NCBI GenBank assembly: GCA_014904845.1
Contig: MU119229.1
Span: 62,001-126,000 of the forward strand
From: Acephala macrosclerotiorum
Lineage: Eukaryota; Ascomycota; Leotiomycetes; Helotiales; Mollisiaceae
Direction: 5' to 3'
Length of the DNA stretch: 64,000 nt
Positions 43,146-55,285 of this stretch are shown piece after piece. Every line of letters starts with the position of its first letter. Positions within the stretch are counted from its first letter, which is position 1. The translations under genes and the position numbers were made by a program. The notes beneath the pieces were generated by a model that worked only from the letters and a program-made list of their open reading frames with translations, ran no database searches and had not been told where the DNA came from.

Positions 43146-44127
43146 TCATCTTCGTCGACGTGTATACACACCGGTGGATGAAGCCGTTGGTGCAGCAGGT
43201 AAAGTCTGAGTAATACTAACAGCAGCACTATACAACGCCGGACCTGGAACAGTGTAGTTCGAAAGCGTGCCATAAAGATCGAAAAGGATGCTCGGGCTCG
43301 TAGCAGAGTAAAACGTCGTCGCTAGCACACCAGTCGGACTCGCAGTCCCCGTCCCGGAAACAGCAAGGTTCACACACTGAGGATAGTTCTGAGCTCCATC
43401 CGCAGAGCCAGCAGCATGCAAAGCAATGATCTCATGTCGAAGGACGTAGTTGCCCGGAGCGATGGAAGGCGGGATCTCAACGGTCCAGCTGTTGTTGTTT
43501 GCGATTAGGACGTCGGTTGCCCAGTAGCCGTCTGTGATTGAAGTGGGGTTTAGGAGTCCGACACCGTCGATCTTGAACCATTTCAAGGTTGTCTTGTCGA
43601 CTGTTTCACAAGGCCCGTTGCAGTTGGCCAAGTAGTCGATGACGGGTCCTTTGTGGGATGTTGGCCATGGTGTCCATTGAAGTTCGACTTTTCCACCGGC
43701 TTTGACGGGGGCGGCGGCTTGGGCGTTGGTTGCTGCGAGGTGGCAGATGATGTCCGAGGAGGTGTAGCTGTCGGGTGGGATGAAAGTATTGGCGAGATCG
43801 GTGGGGATCTTCCATCCTACGGTGACTGGGGCTAGGGTAATGTATTGGTAGGAGGGATTATATCCTTCGTAGCTATGAGGTGTTAGATGGATCGGTTTGG
43901 AGAATTTTGAGGGGGATTACAAGATCCCGTCCGCCACGATGCCTGAGACTGCTATAGATAAATCAGTATGAGATTTAGACTATGGTTTGGGAGTAGAGGA
44001 GCCGAGCTCGCATTACTCGCGAGGAGCTCGGCTCTGAATATCTCCTCAATTAAAGGGCAGAATTTCACGTACTCCCATGGGAGTGGACCGTGGAGATCAA
44101 CGCCACCAAAGCAATGGTGGAGAGCAT
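43146..44127 (-). CDS. AA9 lytic polysaccharide monooxygenase (GH61)
   Basis: Secreted copper enzyme that oxidatively cleaves cellulose or related beta-glucans. Exons 44073-44127, 43921-43951 and 43146-43872 sum to 271 codons (270 aa). The signal peptide [16 protein letters not shown] ends exactly before [11 protein letters not shown], so the mature N-terminus is the copper-binding His. The second histidine is in [14 protein letters not shown] and the axial tyrosine in [31 protein letters not shown] is typical AA9. No CBM1 or GPI signal is present; the tail is a short Ser/Thr stretch ending in a run of arginines. The first intron is long (121 nt) and contains an 11-bp hairpin. Confidence 0.94.
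43999..44034. repeat. Hairpin-forming inverted repeat in LPMO intron 1
   Basis: Eleven-base arms GAGCCGAGCTC and GAGCTCGGCTC flank a 14-nt loop and lie wholly within the intron at 43952-44072. In the transcript they could fold and bring the splice sites closer. Confidence 0.6.
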
Positions 44128-44238
44128 GCTTGCGATGGTTCAAATAAAGCAACGAGGACGGCAGAATGCAGTAATTTTAACTGAGAAGAAGGACGATTGC
44201 AGGGAAAGGAGAACAGCCAGATACGAGCAGGGACGATT

Positions 44239-44256
44239 CACTTTATACATAAAGTG
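44239..44256 (-). promoter_or_regulatory. Palindromic TATA-type element of the LPMO gene
   Basis: Arms CACTTTA and TAAAGTG flank TACA, about 112 bp upstream of the LPMO ATG. The element includes TATA-like sequence (TTTATACATAAA). Confidence 0.45.
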
Positions 44257-45512
44257 CCAAGACTCGGATATGCTGCCGACTTGTGGTTGATGGAAACTTT
44301 TCCTATCATTTCTTCATCTTTCCACGAAGCTTTGTGACGGAATGGCTTCATTCCCTGGAAACGAGACTTCTCCTCCAATGACCAGGACTGAAAATATATT
44401 TGATTCATCCCATGATCTGGCCATGCAATCAACCACCCTCCGTCGAACTTTCAAACGGCCTATCGCGTCCTCGTCTTCGGTATACTTCTGTCCACCGATA
44501 CATTCGCAATATGGAAGTGCCGTTGCGGCGGGGCGACGTCGTGGAGCAAGGATGTACCCCAGCTTTTGTTTCGAGATCCCGTCGAGCCGTCGGCGTGTTC
44601 AGATCTTGTGCCTTTAGCTGCATATTGATCATGGAGACGGATAAAAGAACATAGTTCTGTCTTGGCGAAAAACAAGTAAATGACTGGTGGCGCAACGATT
44701 GTATGGCTTCATATAGGCCGGCATGTGAGGCGCGTGCTGAAACGGGAGGGGGAATCATTATTCTTGGCTTCCTTCGTCGTTGATGGTCTGACGAAAAGAG
44801 ATGTGAGGACTTCGGACGGACTTTATCCAAATTGCTCAGCGCCAAGCAGACCAAAACAAGAGATAAGGCAATGACGAATATACGAGATGACAAGAAGGAC
44901 TTGATAAGAATGATTGTAATTGACGGTTCAGGAGCGTTTGGACCATTGAAAGCTTAACTGAATTTACAATCAGAGGTAGGACGATTGAGAATATTCCATC
45001 GTGAACATTGAACCCTCTGTGGAAGTCATACGCTTGTAGGGGATCGTTAGTTGAAATTTTTTATTCGGAAACTTGGTGTTGCAGGTTGGAGAGACGGTGA
45101 GAAGTAGGAGAGAAGGCGGTGGGGTGGCTGACTCAGCAGCGACATCTTGTCGCGACTTTTCTACAGCAGCAATTAGAGCTTCCCTCCGTCGATAAATAAC
45201 ACCAGCCGCTCCTAAAGTCCTATCATGATCCAAAAGGCTCTATATCCGTATTTTTGTACTCAATAGCGGTTCAACGTATCACTCCAACTTCTATATTGGC
45301 TGCTGCATTCGCCGACTGAGCGCTCCCGACGTCTGACAGAAACGCGTCAAGGCTTCATTAAACATGAGACCTTTCTCGCGGAAGGGCTATCCTAGAATTG
45401 GAAATTGGGCATTGTGACCTGGCTTTAGTATCTATTCCTGATACAGAGCTGGCTAACACAATTGAATACTGAAAATGCAACGACCAAAAGCCTCGCTCCC
45501 TCTGCCCCACCC
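44257..45512. other. Intergenic region with a doubtful secreted ORF
   Basis: A minus-strand frame at 44429-44893 (154 codons) starts MSSRIFVIALSLVLVCLALS, which looks like a signal peptide. The rest is Arg/Ser-rich without domain features and overlaps other frames. I leave it unannotated as a gene. Confidence 0.35.
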
Positions 45513-47683
45513 TCAAACGATCCTCACAACTTCGAGTTTCTGCGATGCTGGAAACACGTCCTTTTTGTTGCAAAGGAAGTGCCCTACTCGATGATAATCG
45601 CCATTCCCCAACTTCGCAAGAACAAGGCCCGCATCCCATCGGTGTATTGTAAACGTTGTTTGGTTCGAATGACTGTCAGTGTTACTGACGACAACCTTCT
45701 TCTTGCAAATGGCTAGACAAGCCAGCTCCGTATCCACACTCAATGGCCCATGGTTACTCTGGATAGAGTCTGCGGATGCAATGCGATCACCGAAGGTATT
45801 GACAGTGTCGAAGTATATGACGCCTGTTCTCTGGAGTTTCCTAGAAGCGTCCCGCATCGGGAGCGCCAGACCACCGAGTATATTTCCTATACTGTTGATG
45901 CTCCCCAACACGTCCTTATTGACGCGCATCAACCGACCTTTTACCTGGATGAAACCAGAGACTACCCTCCCGAACGGTGCTATCTCCGACAAAAGCTCTA
46001 CATTCGAGTCCAGAATCTCGAAGTCCGCATGGTATTCGCCATTGTTGTCTACTAAAAACGGTCCTATCTTAATCGCATCGCTCCAACAATGCCACTGCTC
46101 TATGGGCCCTTCAACAGCGAAGGGCGACCATGATGGCGCCCGCCATTTTTGTGGCCGACTAAGGCGCTGCCCGGTCGTAACATACCAGCACAGTTGATGG
46201 TGCGTCTCTGCCGAAAAGATTCCAGCCAGATACTTGCTCTCTGGCATTTGGATGCTATAATGTTGAGCAAGCGATGAGATCGCTGGCAACCGATCGCAAG
46301 GGTCGGAAATCGCCCTCCCTGAGACTTGACGGACATGTTCCGTCCAACCACCTACTCCCGGCCTTGCAGCTAAAATATTGCTGCACATCCAATTTACTTC
46401 ATGTCTGTTGTACACTATCAATCTCCCCGATAAGCAAGTTTCCTGATATGCCCAAGCTCGAAGCTGTAAGGCTTGGAAATATATGGTCCCTGGAGTCCGA
46501 GGCTCAACAGCAGCTAAAGAGACTTTCCCCAGCGTACCACTTTCGGTACAATATGGTATTTCGAAACGCTTTCGGGGCCCAGGTTCTTCCAAAAATCCTT
46601 CACTACATGTTTTGGCACAATTTGCTATAATGCTGACGTAGGCATTTTCAAAGATCTTTCCCAGCATGGGTGTCTGCTTCAGTTTATCTTCCTCCGAGTC
46701 TTGAATGATGCAGAGTGCATCAACCCAAAGATACTTCAAGCCAAGCTTTCTCGTGACGAGGATCGCGTCTTGCACCGATTGGGACAGCGTGTTGACATCG
46801 ATATGATCCAAGTGGGCATCGACGTTCGATTTCGTAGTCATGACTTGACTGCCTCCCCAGGCGAATGAGAGTGCGACATATCGCAGGTACTTATTTGATC
46901 CGGTCCGATGCAGGCGCACTATTCCGTCTGCAGCTTCGACGTTGACCAGGAAGGGTGGCCCGAATCGCCCTCCTATCCTTCCATTCTTGCGTTGGCACAA
47001 GTGTTGCAGTTCGCAGTGCTGGAGTCCCGCCCGAATCTCATTATATGTTGCGTCACAATCTATCGCTCGATTCAGGACCCTGTTTAACACATCCTCTGAT
47101 GCAGGATCATCTGTCGACGTCAGCACAGTCGTGGAATACGAGGTGTGGTCTGACCTGCGGAAGCAGCGATTTCGAAGTACATCTTCTTCGAGAACCAAAG
47201 TCGGCGATGCTTGGTCAAAGTAAGAGTATAAGGCGATATCTCCGGTTCTCCTTTCATGCTGAAATGCATATCCCTATCAGACGCAGCCGATTTCCCCTTC
47301 AACCCTCGAGGCTCGAGCAAAGCCAATTCGGACTTCCAAAGTTCAATCGGCCACCCTTTGCTCTTTTCTAAAGATGTCTGCTTGTTCCAGCCCTGCTCGC
47401 GTTCGACCTTCTCCCAGTATTCCGAGACATCATTGTATGGTATGCAGAGCAGCTCTTGACACAATCGACACCCGTCGACGGCGTTTCGAAGCGTGCATTT
47501 CCGACTTCGAGTGAAGTGAAATCCAGGCTTAGACTTGAGTACCGTGAACGTCTTTGGGGTCGTAAAAAGATTTTGACAGTCCGAGCAAAGGAGTGTCGAC
47601 CCGACCTTTGAGACGTCTGTCATTGAGGTGACAGCCTCATTTAGCTGTTGAGGCTGCGCAGTCACAGTATTCGGCTCTTCCAT
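45513..47683 (-). CDS. HET-domain protein
   Basis: Heterokaryon-incompatibility-type protein; family members trigger cell death or defence after recognising non-self. Exons 47155-47683 and 45513-47110 sum to 709 codons (708 aa). The 44-nt intron (GTCAG..GACAG, branch GCTGAC) joins ASA to DDPASEDVLNR. The N-terminus has the usual Cys pairs (LLCSDCQNLF, CRLCQELL). The HET block starts near residue 254: RYVALSFAWGGSQ (Y-x-x-L-S-x-x-W-G), LSQSVQDAILVTRKLGLKYL, WVDALCIIQDSEEDK, MLGKIFENAYVSIIA, then RAWAYQETCLSGRLIVY. No STAND or other effector/sensor domain is attached; the C-terminal 300 residues are of the undefined type common in Tol/HET proteins. Confidence 0.93.
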
Positions 47684-48173
47684 TGTCGGTTCACGAGACT
47701 AAACAACGAAAACGCCAAAATGTTTCTTCTGCAGACGCGTTGTTCTCGGAGACGTTATTTCTTTCTTTTTTGTGGAGGATGTTTAAGATGTTGCCACGAG
47801 AAGGCTGTGAGGTAGCTGTACTGCATTAGTGCGGGGTAGTTTTCTTGGACGTGCAGGCTCAGCCCTACCCTTGTTGGGACAAGCCACTGCCATCACTTTG
47901 TCGTCGCCAAGGTGAAGTCACAGCCTTGCGATGTTCACCGAAGTGAAAGAAGCTCCTTGCGAGAATACAAGGCGATTTCATTGCACCTACCAATCAGACT
48001 GTCACGAGCTGTTGGTGCGAGTCATCTTACCACTGATTTTCACGTGCAAAGGACAAGGATAGTTAACACTCTAGTTCGCACCTTATCCTGATGAGCATAT
48101 GGCAGATGATTTCATTTCATTATGAATACCTTTGCGTTACTTCATCCTGTTTCTTTTCTTTGCACGTCGCTCG
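47684..48173. other. Intergenic region
   Basis: HET gene promoter and 3' end of the membrane protein gene. Nothing else is seen. Confidence 0.5.
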
Positions 48174-49052
48174 CTAGACTTCCCCATCATCGTCACATCT
48201 TTCCAAACAAACCCTCGGAATCCTCGACTTTTCCGGAATATGAACAGCAACTCTGAATGAGCATATCCCTGGAGCAAAGCCGTAAGGAAACGATCTCCTC
48301 CAAAATTTCGTGTCGTAAATTGCCTGGCATCTCAGCAGCATTAGGGCGAAATGGCATGTACTACAATCTCTCTTAGGGTCTCTTCCCAGCTCAAGTTTTA
48401 AGCAAGCTCGGGAGACGTACCTGACAACAGCAGCTAAAATAACACCCAGATCCATCAACACCCGCACAGCGAAATGAAGCTCGTTACATCGCGGTCCAGG
48501 AAGGCGAATGAGTGAATCCAAATTGTAGTAATCGATGTTACACCAGTCCTCATGCGCGAAAGCGTTGCCTCCTCCTACTATCGCAGCATAGGCGATCAAG
48601 GAGCAGAGTACTGCGTCGTCGATCATGCTGACAAAAATTGGGAAGGGGCAGCGGGCTTCCAGTATGGTGGCTCCAAGGCTGGCGAACAGCTATCGATGTT
48701 TGAGTATCAGAAAAGGATTCAGGAAGCAGATTTGATGAGACGATATTTTGAGGATAGGAATACATACCGTCAAAACAATAACGTCGATAGTATGAGATGT
48801 GAACCAGATTGAGTGCACGTATTCTGGGAATTCTCCTGAGCGTAGTACGAGATGTGCAGCGTCGAGAAGGGTGATTGAGAGGATGGCGGAGAGGATGATG
48901 ATGAAGTTGAGACGTCTGACATGATGCTTCACCGAGTCGCGCGCTGATATCAAATCTCTCGCTGTTGGATCTGACGCGATGGTAGAGATCTCAGGGCCAG
49001 CCTTCTCCTCGTCGGGAATGGGAAGGAGTCGTATATTTTCTACTTCCAACAT
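48174..49052 (-). CDS. Four-helix membrane protein, unknown function
   Basis: Exons 48768-49052, 48421-48689 and 48174-48360 sum to 247 codons (246 aa). The cytosolic N-terminus (MLEVENIRLLPIPDEEKAGP) is followed by four hydrophobic segments: FIIILSAILSITLLDAAHLV; SIWFTSHTIDVIVLTLFASL; DDAVLCSLIAYAAIVGGGNA; and ELHFAVRVLMDLGVILAAVV. The layout recalls fungal MARVEL-like or integral orphan proteins. The last exon adds a Cys/Arg-rich tail. Both introns have GT..AG ends and keep the frame. I do not recognise a named family. Confidence 0.65.
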
Positions 49053-49456
49053 TTCGTGTGCAGCCGACGGTCACCTACAGCGGATCACCGACTTGCGCAA
49101 AATGTCGTTGAGGACTAGTCTTCACGACTGAGTTCCATTTTGCGATAAGAGTGAAAAGCCAAAGTGCGAGAGGAGAAATGTAAGAGGTGATGCAGAAGCG
49201 AGGCTCAGTAATTTGCCTGACCAATTTTTGGGAGGTTGGGCGAGGTGCCCGGCAGATGACACATCACGTGGGTGTGCTGTGCAGTGCAACACCAGGATTC
49301 ACGGTCATTGGCTGAGACATTTGAGTCAGGCTGAAAATTTCGTACATTGGTATTCACCGCCGAGTCCTCCAAACTTCATTTTCGTCTAAGAATTCATACA
49401 ATTGTTCTGTGACATTCCCAACTCCAAGCATCGACAAACTGACTATAATTGGTCGT
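49053..49456. other. Intergenic region
   Basis: Includes ATCACGTGGG near 49264 (E-box-like). No gene is seen. Confidence 0.5.
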
Positions 49457-50230
49457 TTATACCATCAAGCTTCCAACTCCAACAGCGACAGCTCCTGTGA
49501 ATCCGAGTAATAACCATCTGACGGACCCTCGTGTCTCGGTACCGGCATTCTTCCCAGTCGCGGTTGAAGTACTGCTGCTTCCTGTGGCTGTTCCTGTTCC
49601 TGTTCCTGTGCTGCTGGAGGAGCTGCCTGCCTTCGCAGCGCCGATGACACCGCCTTGCACAGTGGCTGGTGCAACTGTTGCGTTGACACTTGCTGCTGCT
49701 GAGATGTACGCTTCGATTGTCTTTGAGCTGTTGGCACTGAAGAATACATTAGCCTCGAAATCTCGAGCATTTAAGGTAGAGTTGACTTACGCTTGATTGA
49801 TAACACCCGCCATGCCCGCCTCGCAATGTCCAGGGTAAGCACAATAGAACCAGATCGGAGCAGTATTATTAATGGTAATCTGGAACGTATTCGCATTCTC
49901 CCCGGAACTAGTCGTCATACTCCCACTGAAGAAACTCGTTCCATTGCTGAACGGTGTGCATGGAGCTCCGAACGTTGATTGTGCGACGGAGTGTTTGGGA
50001 GGGAAAAAGTGAAATTCGACGATCTCGCCGACGGCGGCGGTGATGCTGTTTGGTGAGAAGGCTAGCTTGCCGCCTTCGCCCACTGTGACGACGTGGACGC
50101 CGGCGACGGAGGAGGTGGTTGTTGATGCTGCTGCGGAGGATGTGGTTGAGGAATCGCCTGAGTCGCCATAGCCTTGTGCGAGGGCGAGGGGGAGGGCGGA
50201 GAGGAGGGCGGAGACGGTAGAGTAATGCAT
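49457..50230 (-). CDS. GPI-type extracellular cupredoxin
   Basis: Secreted plastocyanin-like type-1 copper protein. Exons 49791-50230 and 49457-49736 sum to 240 codons (239 aa). The signal peptide is MHYSTVSALLSALPLALAQG. A Ser/Thr spacer leads to the cupredoxin fold (HVVTVGEGGKLAFSPNSITA, GEIVEFHFFPPKHSVAQS). Copper ligands are the His of PPKHSV and the Cys, His and Met of WFYCAYPGHCEAGM. After a Gly/Ser/Thr linker the chain ends in a hydrophobic stretch (LLLGFTGAVAVGVGSLMV), consistent with a GPI signal. Related fungal proteins are wall-surface antigens or appressorial proteins (Gas1-like); the role here is unknown. Confidence 0.9.
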
Positions 50231-52325
50231 GTTGAAGATTGATACAAGTTACAAGCCCAGCTTGCTTTGAAGTTTTGAGGAGATGATTGGTTGAAATGAG
50301 GAGGCAGAGAGATTAGATTGAGAATGTATGAGAGAATTTCCTTCAACACAAGGACGAACTTGACTCTATTTATTCGCCATGACATGAACCTCTAGAATTC
50401 TGACAGGAGCCACAAACGTCCCAATCAGGAAGTCAGGGTCTCTTTGCCGCAGGGGTCATCGAGACAAGCGTCTATCCGTCGGAAGTTCAACTGTGGGGAC
50501 CTATCTGATCTTCTGATCTTTGCCGGGGTATTGATATCCGCATGCAGTCGGCACCATCTGATACGCGGATGGAACTTGTGTGACTATTTGCAATGTTTCT
50601 GAATATGTTCGTCCAAAGGAACGAAGGCGGGAGAGCGAACCGGGGTGTCTCCAATCATAATCAGGTAAGGCTTGCAGGTCGTCAACTAAGCCCCTTTCAC
50701 GGCCACGAAAAACTTCCTCTGGAACGAAAGAAGCCTTTTGAGATGTCTCAACTTGTCGGACTGAACAGAGAACAACATAAAACGACTCGAATGCGACTTG
50801 CCGACTTAAATTCGCATGTTAGAGCCGACAACTCAATATCGTCGAACAGGACTTGGGCAGCGTTCTGCAACCATCGCACTGCGTCTTACTAAAACAGAAA
50901 GAGGGCTGAATCTACGGGCTGAATCCACGCGACTTGCACAGACATGAGACGGCTGCACTGCAATGGGGAAAGCAATCGAATTGGACAAATTGAGGAGTGC
51001 AAAATTGACGCTTCGGCGTTTCATACGGCGTGATTCGATCACAAATTTGAAGGCTGACAGCGTGGAGGCAGTGCTCAGCCTGTTGGCGGTTTACTATATG
51101 CTTGGTCATGACCACTTAGACAGCCGTTGTTGGCAGCTCCAGTAATCTAGGGGATTCAAGGGGAAGGGGAAAAGTTTCAATCGTGATGTTTGTGATCGTC
51201 TAAAGTTTGTTTTGAGATTTCCAGCCTGAGTTTGGGATTGCGCCCGGGCGACATGCTAGCACGTGATAGTGATATCCAAGCTTCCCCGCGTAACAGCCAG
51301 CATGGGAAATCTGGCACTCATCTCTCCTAAGACCCTTCTCAATTTACAGTTCATGATACGGTGTTGTCAGTTGGTGCCACTGTGAGGTTCCGAATCACGT
51401 GACTATAAGCGGTAAAGACCTCTTGTCGGCTTTGGAATGTCCATGACGTGACAGGGCCTTACCCGTCCACCGCCTTTAATCGCGGAGGAAGAGTTGCTTT
51501 GACCGCAGGCAACGCTCGCGCAATCTCGACATGCTCTCAATCACGCTCACATCTCATACTATTGCGGCCTAAGGCTTAACGTAAGGCATCATTAAAGAGA
51601 GTGCCAAGACTCTGCCAAGACTCTTCAAGAAAATGACTTTTTCCCCCGCATTGCTTAAATAAACGGTTTGGGATCTGGTGGACGTCGAAAATTTCTTGTT
51701 TGCAGGAATCCTTTCATCTTCGCACCTCAATTAAAGGCGGTTAAGAAAATCTTGGGGGAGAATGACGACTATTTCGAGTTATTTGATGAACCTACTCTCA
51801 TTTGAAAACTAGCTGTTGTTTATGGCGTGCTTTCCTGCTCTATCAATTCAGTTCTTGATTCAGCCACCTCTGTGACGGCGCTTGGTAGTGAAGTGCCTCA
51901 GTCACCAAGCCAGATACTCTCTGACTCTTTATTGAGGCGAAATATGCTGAGATGAATCCTATCAGCATTATGGCTTTTATGGAGGAAGGAGAAGCATCCT
52001 TCTTTCCCCAACATCGAGGCCGACAAAACCCTCATCTTGAGCGGGTAGTGTTGCGAATCTTTGTGCCTTGTGTTTCCTTCGTGTATAAATTTACTTCAAA
52101 TTCTCGATCGAAACTACGAGGCTGTGAGTTACGATATGGGATAGAAAAGAGTAGTATATCATGGCGATACGGGGAGTTCGGGGCGGATTCAAACTGATAA
52201 GAGTCAAGCGAACACCGGAATTCCCCCTCTGCTTCGCCCATCTACTTCTGCGAGCCTTCCAGCAAGACCAGATCCACACCCGAAATGTGGAAACCCACGC
52301 CGAGTATTTCGGCTGGAAGGGCGAT

Positions 52326-52354
52326 GCGCTGCAGCGCGCTATGGGGCCCCATAG
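52326..52354. repeat. Two adjacent perfect palindromes
   Basis: GCGCTGCAGCGC (52326-52337) and CTATGGGGCCCCATAG (52339-52354) lie side by side, separated by a single base. Confidence 0.6.
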
Positions 52355-52506
52355 GGTGCCAAGACTCGCACAAATGTATAAAATGCATAGAATTTGCATA
52401 TTTTTGCTTTTTATATTATTATGTACGTTTTATAAATATATTATACATTTATAGAGCTTCACGAGGGGAAGTACTCAAAAAAAAAAAAGAACTCCATCGA
52501 AATCTA

Positions 52507-52542
52507 CCCCATGGGGCGGGGACAAAATGGGGTTTTGTCCCC
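52507..52542. repeat. Palindrome plus strong hairpin
   Basis: CCCCATGGGG (52507-52516) is followed at once by 10-base arms GGGGACAAAA and TTTTGTCCCC (52518-52527 and 52533-52542) around the loop TGGGG. Confidence 0.6.
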
Positions 52543-52934
52543 CATGGTTTTTTCGCGAGCAACTTGCGAGCAGCCTAGTTTGGCGCTCGGCTTGAAATTC
52601 AGGGGAGGAATCCTGTCTACCCCGCCAGAATACGGAGCTGTGCTGAATCGGGCGCGGGCAGGCTAGCGCTTTCGCCGTCGGGATATCGAACGGCATCTCG
52701 AATACTTTGCTTGCACGCATTTTGGACGGACATGGATGCCAATATAGGAAATTTGGAAGTCGATATTCAGGGTCTTGGAAGAACCTTGACCCGAAAGTCG
52801 ACGTCCACTTCATGAATCATGACGTGGAGCGGCAGGGCCGATATATTAATGTGCTGCGAATCTCTCGCCCGGTGATTTGAGAAGAAGTGTCTTCTCTGGA
52901 TCCTGGTCCTAGTTCCAGCAGTGCAATATTAACA

Positions 52935-54959
52935 ATGGCGCAGCGTCTGATATCAATCCTCCTGGTTGCTGTGTTCGCCTGCAGTACAGTGACACAGGCC
53001 CAAACTGGAACTTCAGACGCATGCTCCGCGCTTGCTTCCTCTCTGTCAATCGAGAACGTAACTGTTAATTTTGCGGAGTTCATCCCTTCAGGAACCAACA
53101 TCACGCTCACACAAAGTATGCACCTCACATGCTGCTTCGTGCCAGTGGCTAACAAGTCAACAGACTATAATCTTTCAACATGCCAGCGCGAATCTCAGGT
53201 CGTCTACAACGATCTCTGTCGAGTTGCAATGCGTGTCGCAACCTCAAATCGCTCAGAAATCACGTTAGAAGCATGGCTCCCCACCAATTGGACTGGAAGA
53301 TTTCTTAGCACTGGCAATGGAGGCATCAGTGGCTGCATCCAATACGAAGACATGGCATACGCCGCATCCTTTGGTTTCGCCACGGTTGGCGCAAACAATG
53401 GCCACAATGGAACTTCTGGATACGCGTTCTACATGAACGATGATGTTGTTGCTGATTTCATCTACCGATCTTTGCACACAGGCGTTGTTGTGGGAAAGCA
53501 AGTTTCTGAAGCGTATTACGGCCAAGCTCATAACAAGAGCTACTACCTCGGATGTTCGACTGGTGGGCGTCAGGGACTGAAGTCCGTTCAAGACTTCCCT
53601 GATGATTTTGACGGGGTGGTGGCAGGTGCTCCGGCTTCTGCCTTCAACAACTTGACGAGTTGGAGTGGGCACTTTTACACGATTTTGGGGAATTCTTCAA
53701 GTCCAACCTTTGTGCCGACAAGCCTGTGGACGGTGGTTCATGAGGAGGTTCTCAATCAGTGCGATCGTGAGTATACCATTTCCTTTCCAGGTTTTCATGT
53801 TTACGAGGCGCGAGTACTGAAAAACCATAGTTCTGGATGGAGTAGCCGATGGCATTATCGAAGATCCTACACTCTGCCAATTCCGCCCAGAAGCACTTCA
53901 GTGTGCTCCAGGAAACAGCACAAACTGCCTCACGAGCACGCAAGTCAATAGTGTACGGCAAGTATTCTCAGGATACTACGGCGTCGATGGATCCTTGATC
54001 TATCCACGAATGGAACCTGGCTCAGAATTGCTTGCTGCATTGATTATGTATACCAGTGGTGCGTTTCCATACACGACGGATTGGTTCAGATATGTGATCT
54101 ATAGTAAGCTCTCACCCTTCTCGAAAATTTGATTGCCGAGAACAAACTTCGAATGCTGACATTGGTAGATGACCCCACCTGGGATCCTGCTTCACTGACC
54201 ATCGAGGACGCTGCATTCGCATCTCAGAAGAATATCTTCAACTCCCAAACCTGGAACGGAGATTTATCTGCCTTTCAGTCCAAAGGTGGAAAGCTATGTA
54301 AGCATCATTTCGTCTGGTCTATCTTCTAATTCGCTGACATTTTCTTAAAAAGTGCACTATCATGGACAGCAAGATGTAAGTTCTAGCGCACATATCAGTA
54401 AAAAAAAAAGTACGAGAGCTGATGTATTCCAGCCCGTTATCTCATCCGACAACAGTCCACGATACTATGACCATGTCTCGAACACTATGTCTTTGCCATC
54501 TTCATCGCTTGATGATTTCTACCGCTTCTTCCGTATCTCGGGAATGGGTCATTGTTCCGGAGGACCAGGCGCCTGGCAAATTGGTCAAACCACTCTCGGC
54601 GCAGCAGGAAATCCACTAGAAGCACAAAGCAATGTGTACGTGACCTGCCTCTGCCCGGCTTATCTGTCGAATTCTATGAACTTTTCTTGCATCGGAGTGT
54701 GCTGACATAGCAAACAGTTTTCTAGCAATGGTACAGTGGGTAGAACAAGGAGTCGCTCCGGAAATTGTGACGGGAACGAAATACATTAATGTAAGCCCTA
54801 GCTCATCCACCAGCACACTCGCTTCACGAACTGACATATAAACAGGATACGGTTAGCCTGGGAGTCGATTTCACAAGAAATCACTGCAAGTATCCACTCC
54901 GAAATACAATCAAGGATGCCTCAAGATATAAAGAGGCGGATGCTTGGGAGTGTTTGTGA
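52935..54959 (+). CDS. Secreted tannase/feruloyl esterase family
   Basis: Hydrolyses ester bonds of gallic or hydroxycinnamic acids to sugars or quinate. Exons: 52935-53115, 53164-53766, 53831-54103, 54169-54297, 54353-54375, 54433-54635, 54718-54790, 54846-54959; sum 533 codons (532 aa). The signal peptide is MAQRLISILLVAVFACSTVT. The catalytic serine is in YYLGCSTGGRQGLKS, the acid in YHGQQDPVISS and the histidine in SGMGHCSGGPGAW. DGVADGIIEDPTLCQF is the family's calcium-binding loop. CS (GCSTGG) and HC (GHC) supply the cysteines that link the serine and histidine sites. The first intron is 48 nt and open in frame; the spliced form matches the family better. Tail to tail with the quinate dehydrogenase gene, 326 bp between stops. 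Confidence 0.93.
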
Positions 54960-55285
54960 GACTTTGTGTCTTGGCAAGCCTCGCTAAGAAAGGGCGCGGG
55001 ATAATGGCTGGGAGCCTGTGGGTTGGGGATTGAGTGCTGTATTTTAGTGAGGCAAGCTCGGCTTCATGGCTGTGGTCTGGTGGTCGCCAAATCTCCAGGG
55101 CGTGACACGCTGAAATACAGCACCATTTGCACATTCAAGTTACCCGACTTCACGAGTGTGTCAGCGTCAACATGAAACCCTTTCCACGTACGATAAAGAT
55201 TCACAACAATTAGGTCAAACCCCCAAAGATTTCTTAAATTACTTTGAGAGTCTCAGCCAGCATGCTCAATTCAATATTGGCGACC
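54960..55285. other. Convergent intergenic region
   Basis: Shared 3' region of the esterase and quinate dehydrogenase genes. No other feature. Confidence 0.5.

Larger units (their letters stand above)
50231..52934. other. 2.7-kb gene-poor region with palindrome cluster
   Basis: No protein-coding gene is supported. CACGTGA motifs occur near 51261 and 51397. From 52326 to 52550 several palindromes cluster around an A/T-rich stretch (52375-52460) and an A12 run (52477-52488), as listed separately. The last 350 bp serve as promoter of the esterase gene. Confidence 0.55.

Noticed and set aside
44429..44893. 154-codon frame with signal-like N-terminus
   Set aside because: Arg/Ser-rich remainder, low-complexity look and no domain; could be chance opposite-strand coding.
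44252..52370. The 12-mer GTGCCAAGACTC occurs near 44253, 51601 and 52356
   Set aside because: Flanks do not match and shared 12-mers are expected by chance in 64 kb.
52475..52813. 112-codon minus-strand frame upstream of the esterase gene
   Set aside because: Runs through the palindrome cluster, ends in a poly-Phe from the A12 run, and shows no domain.
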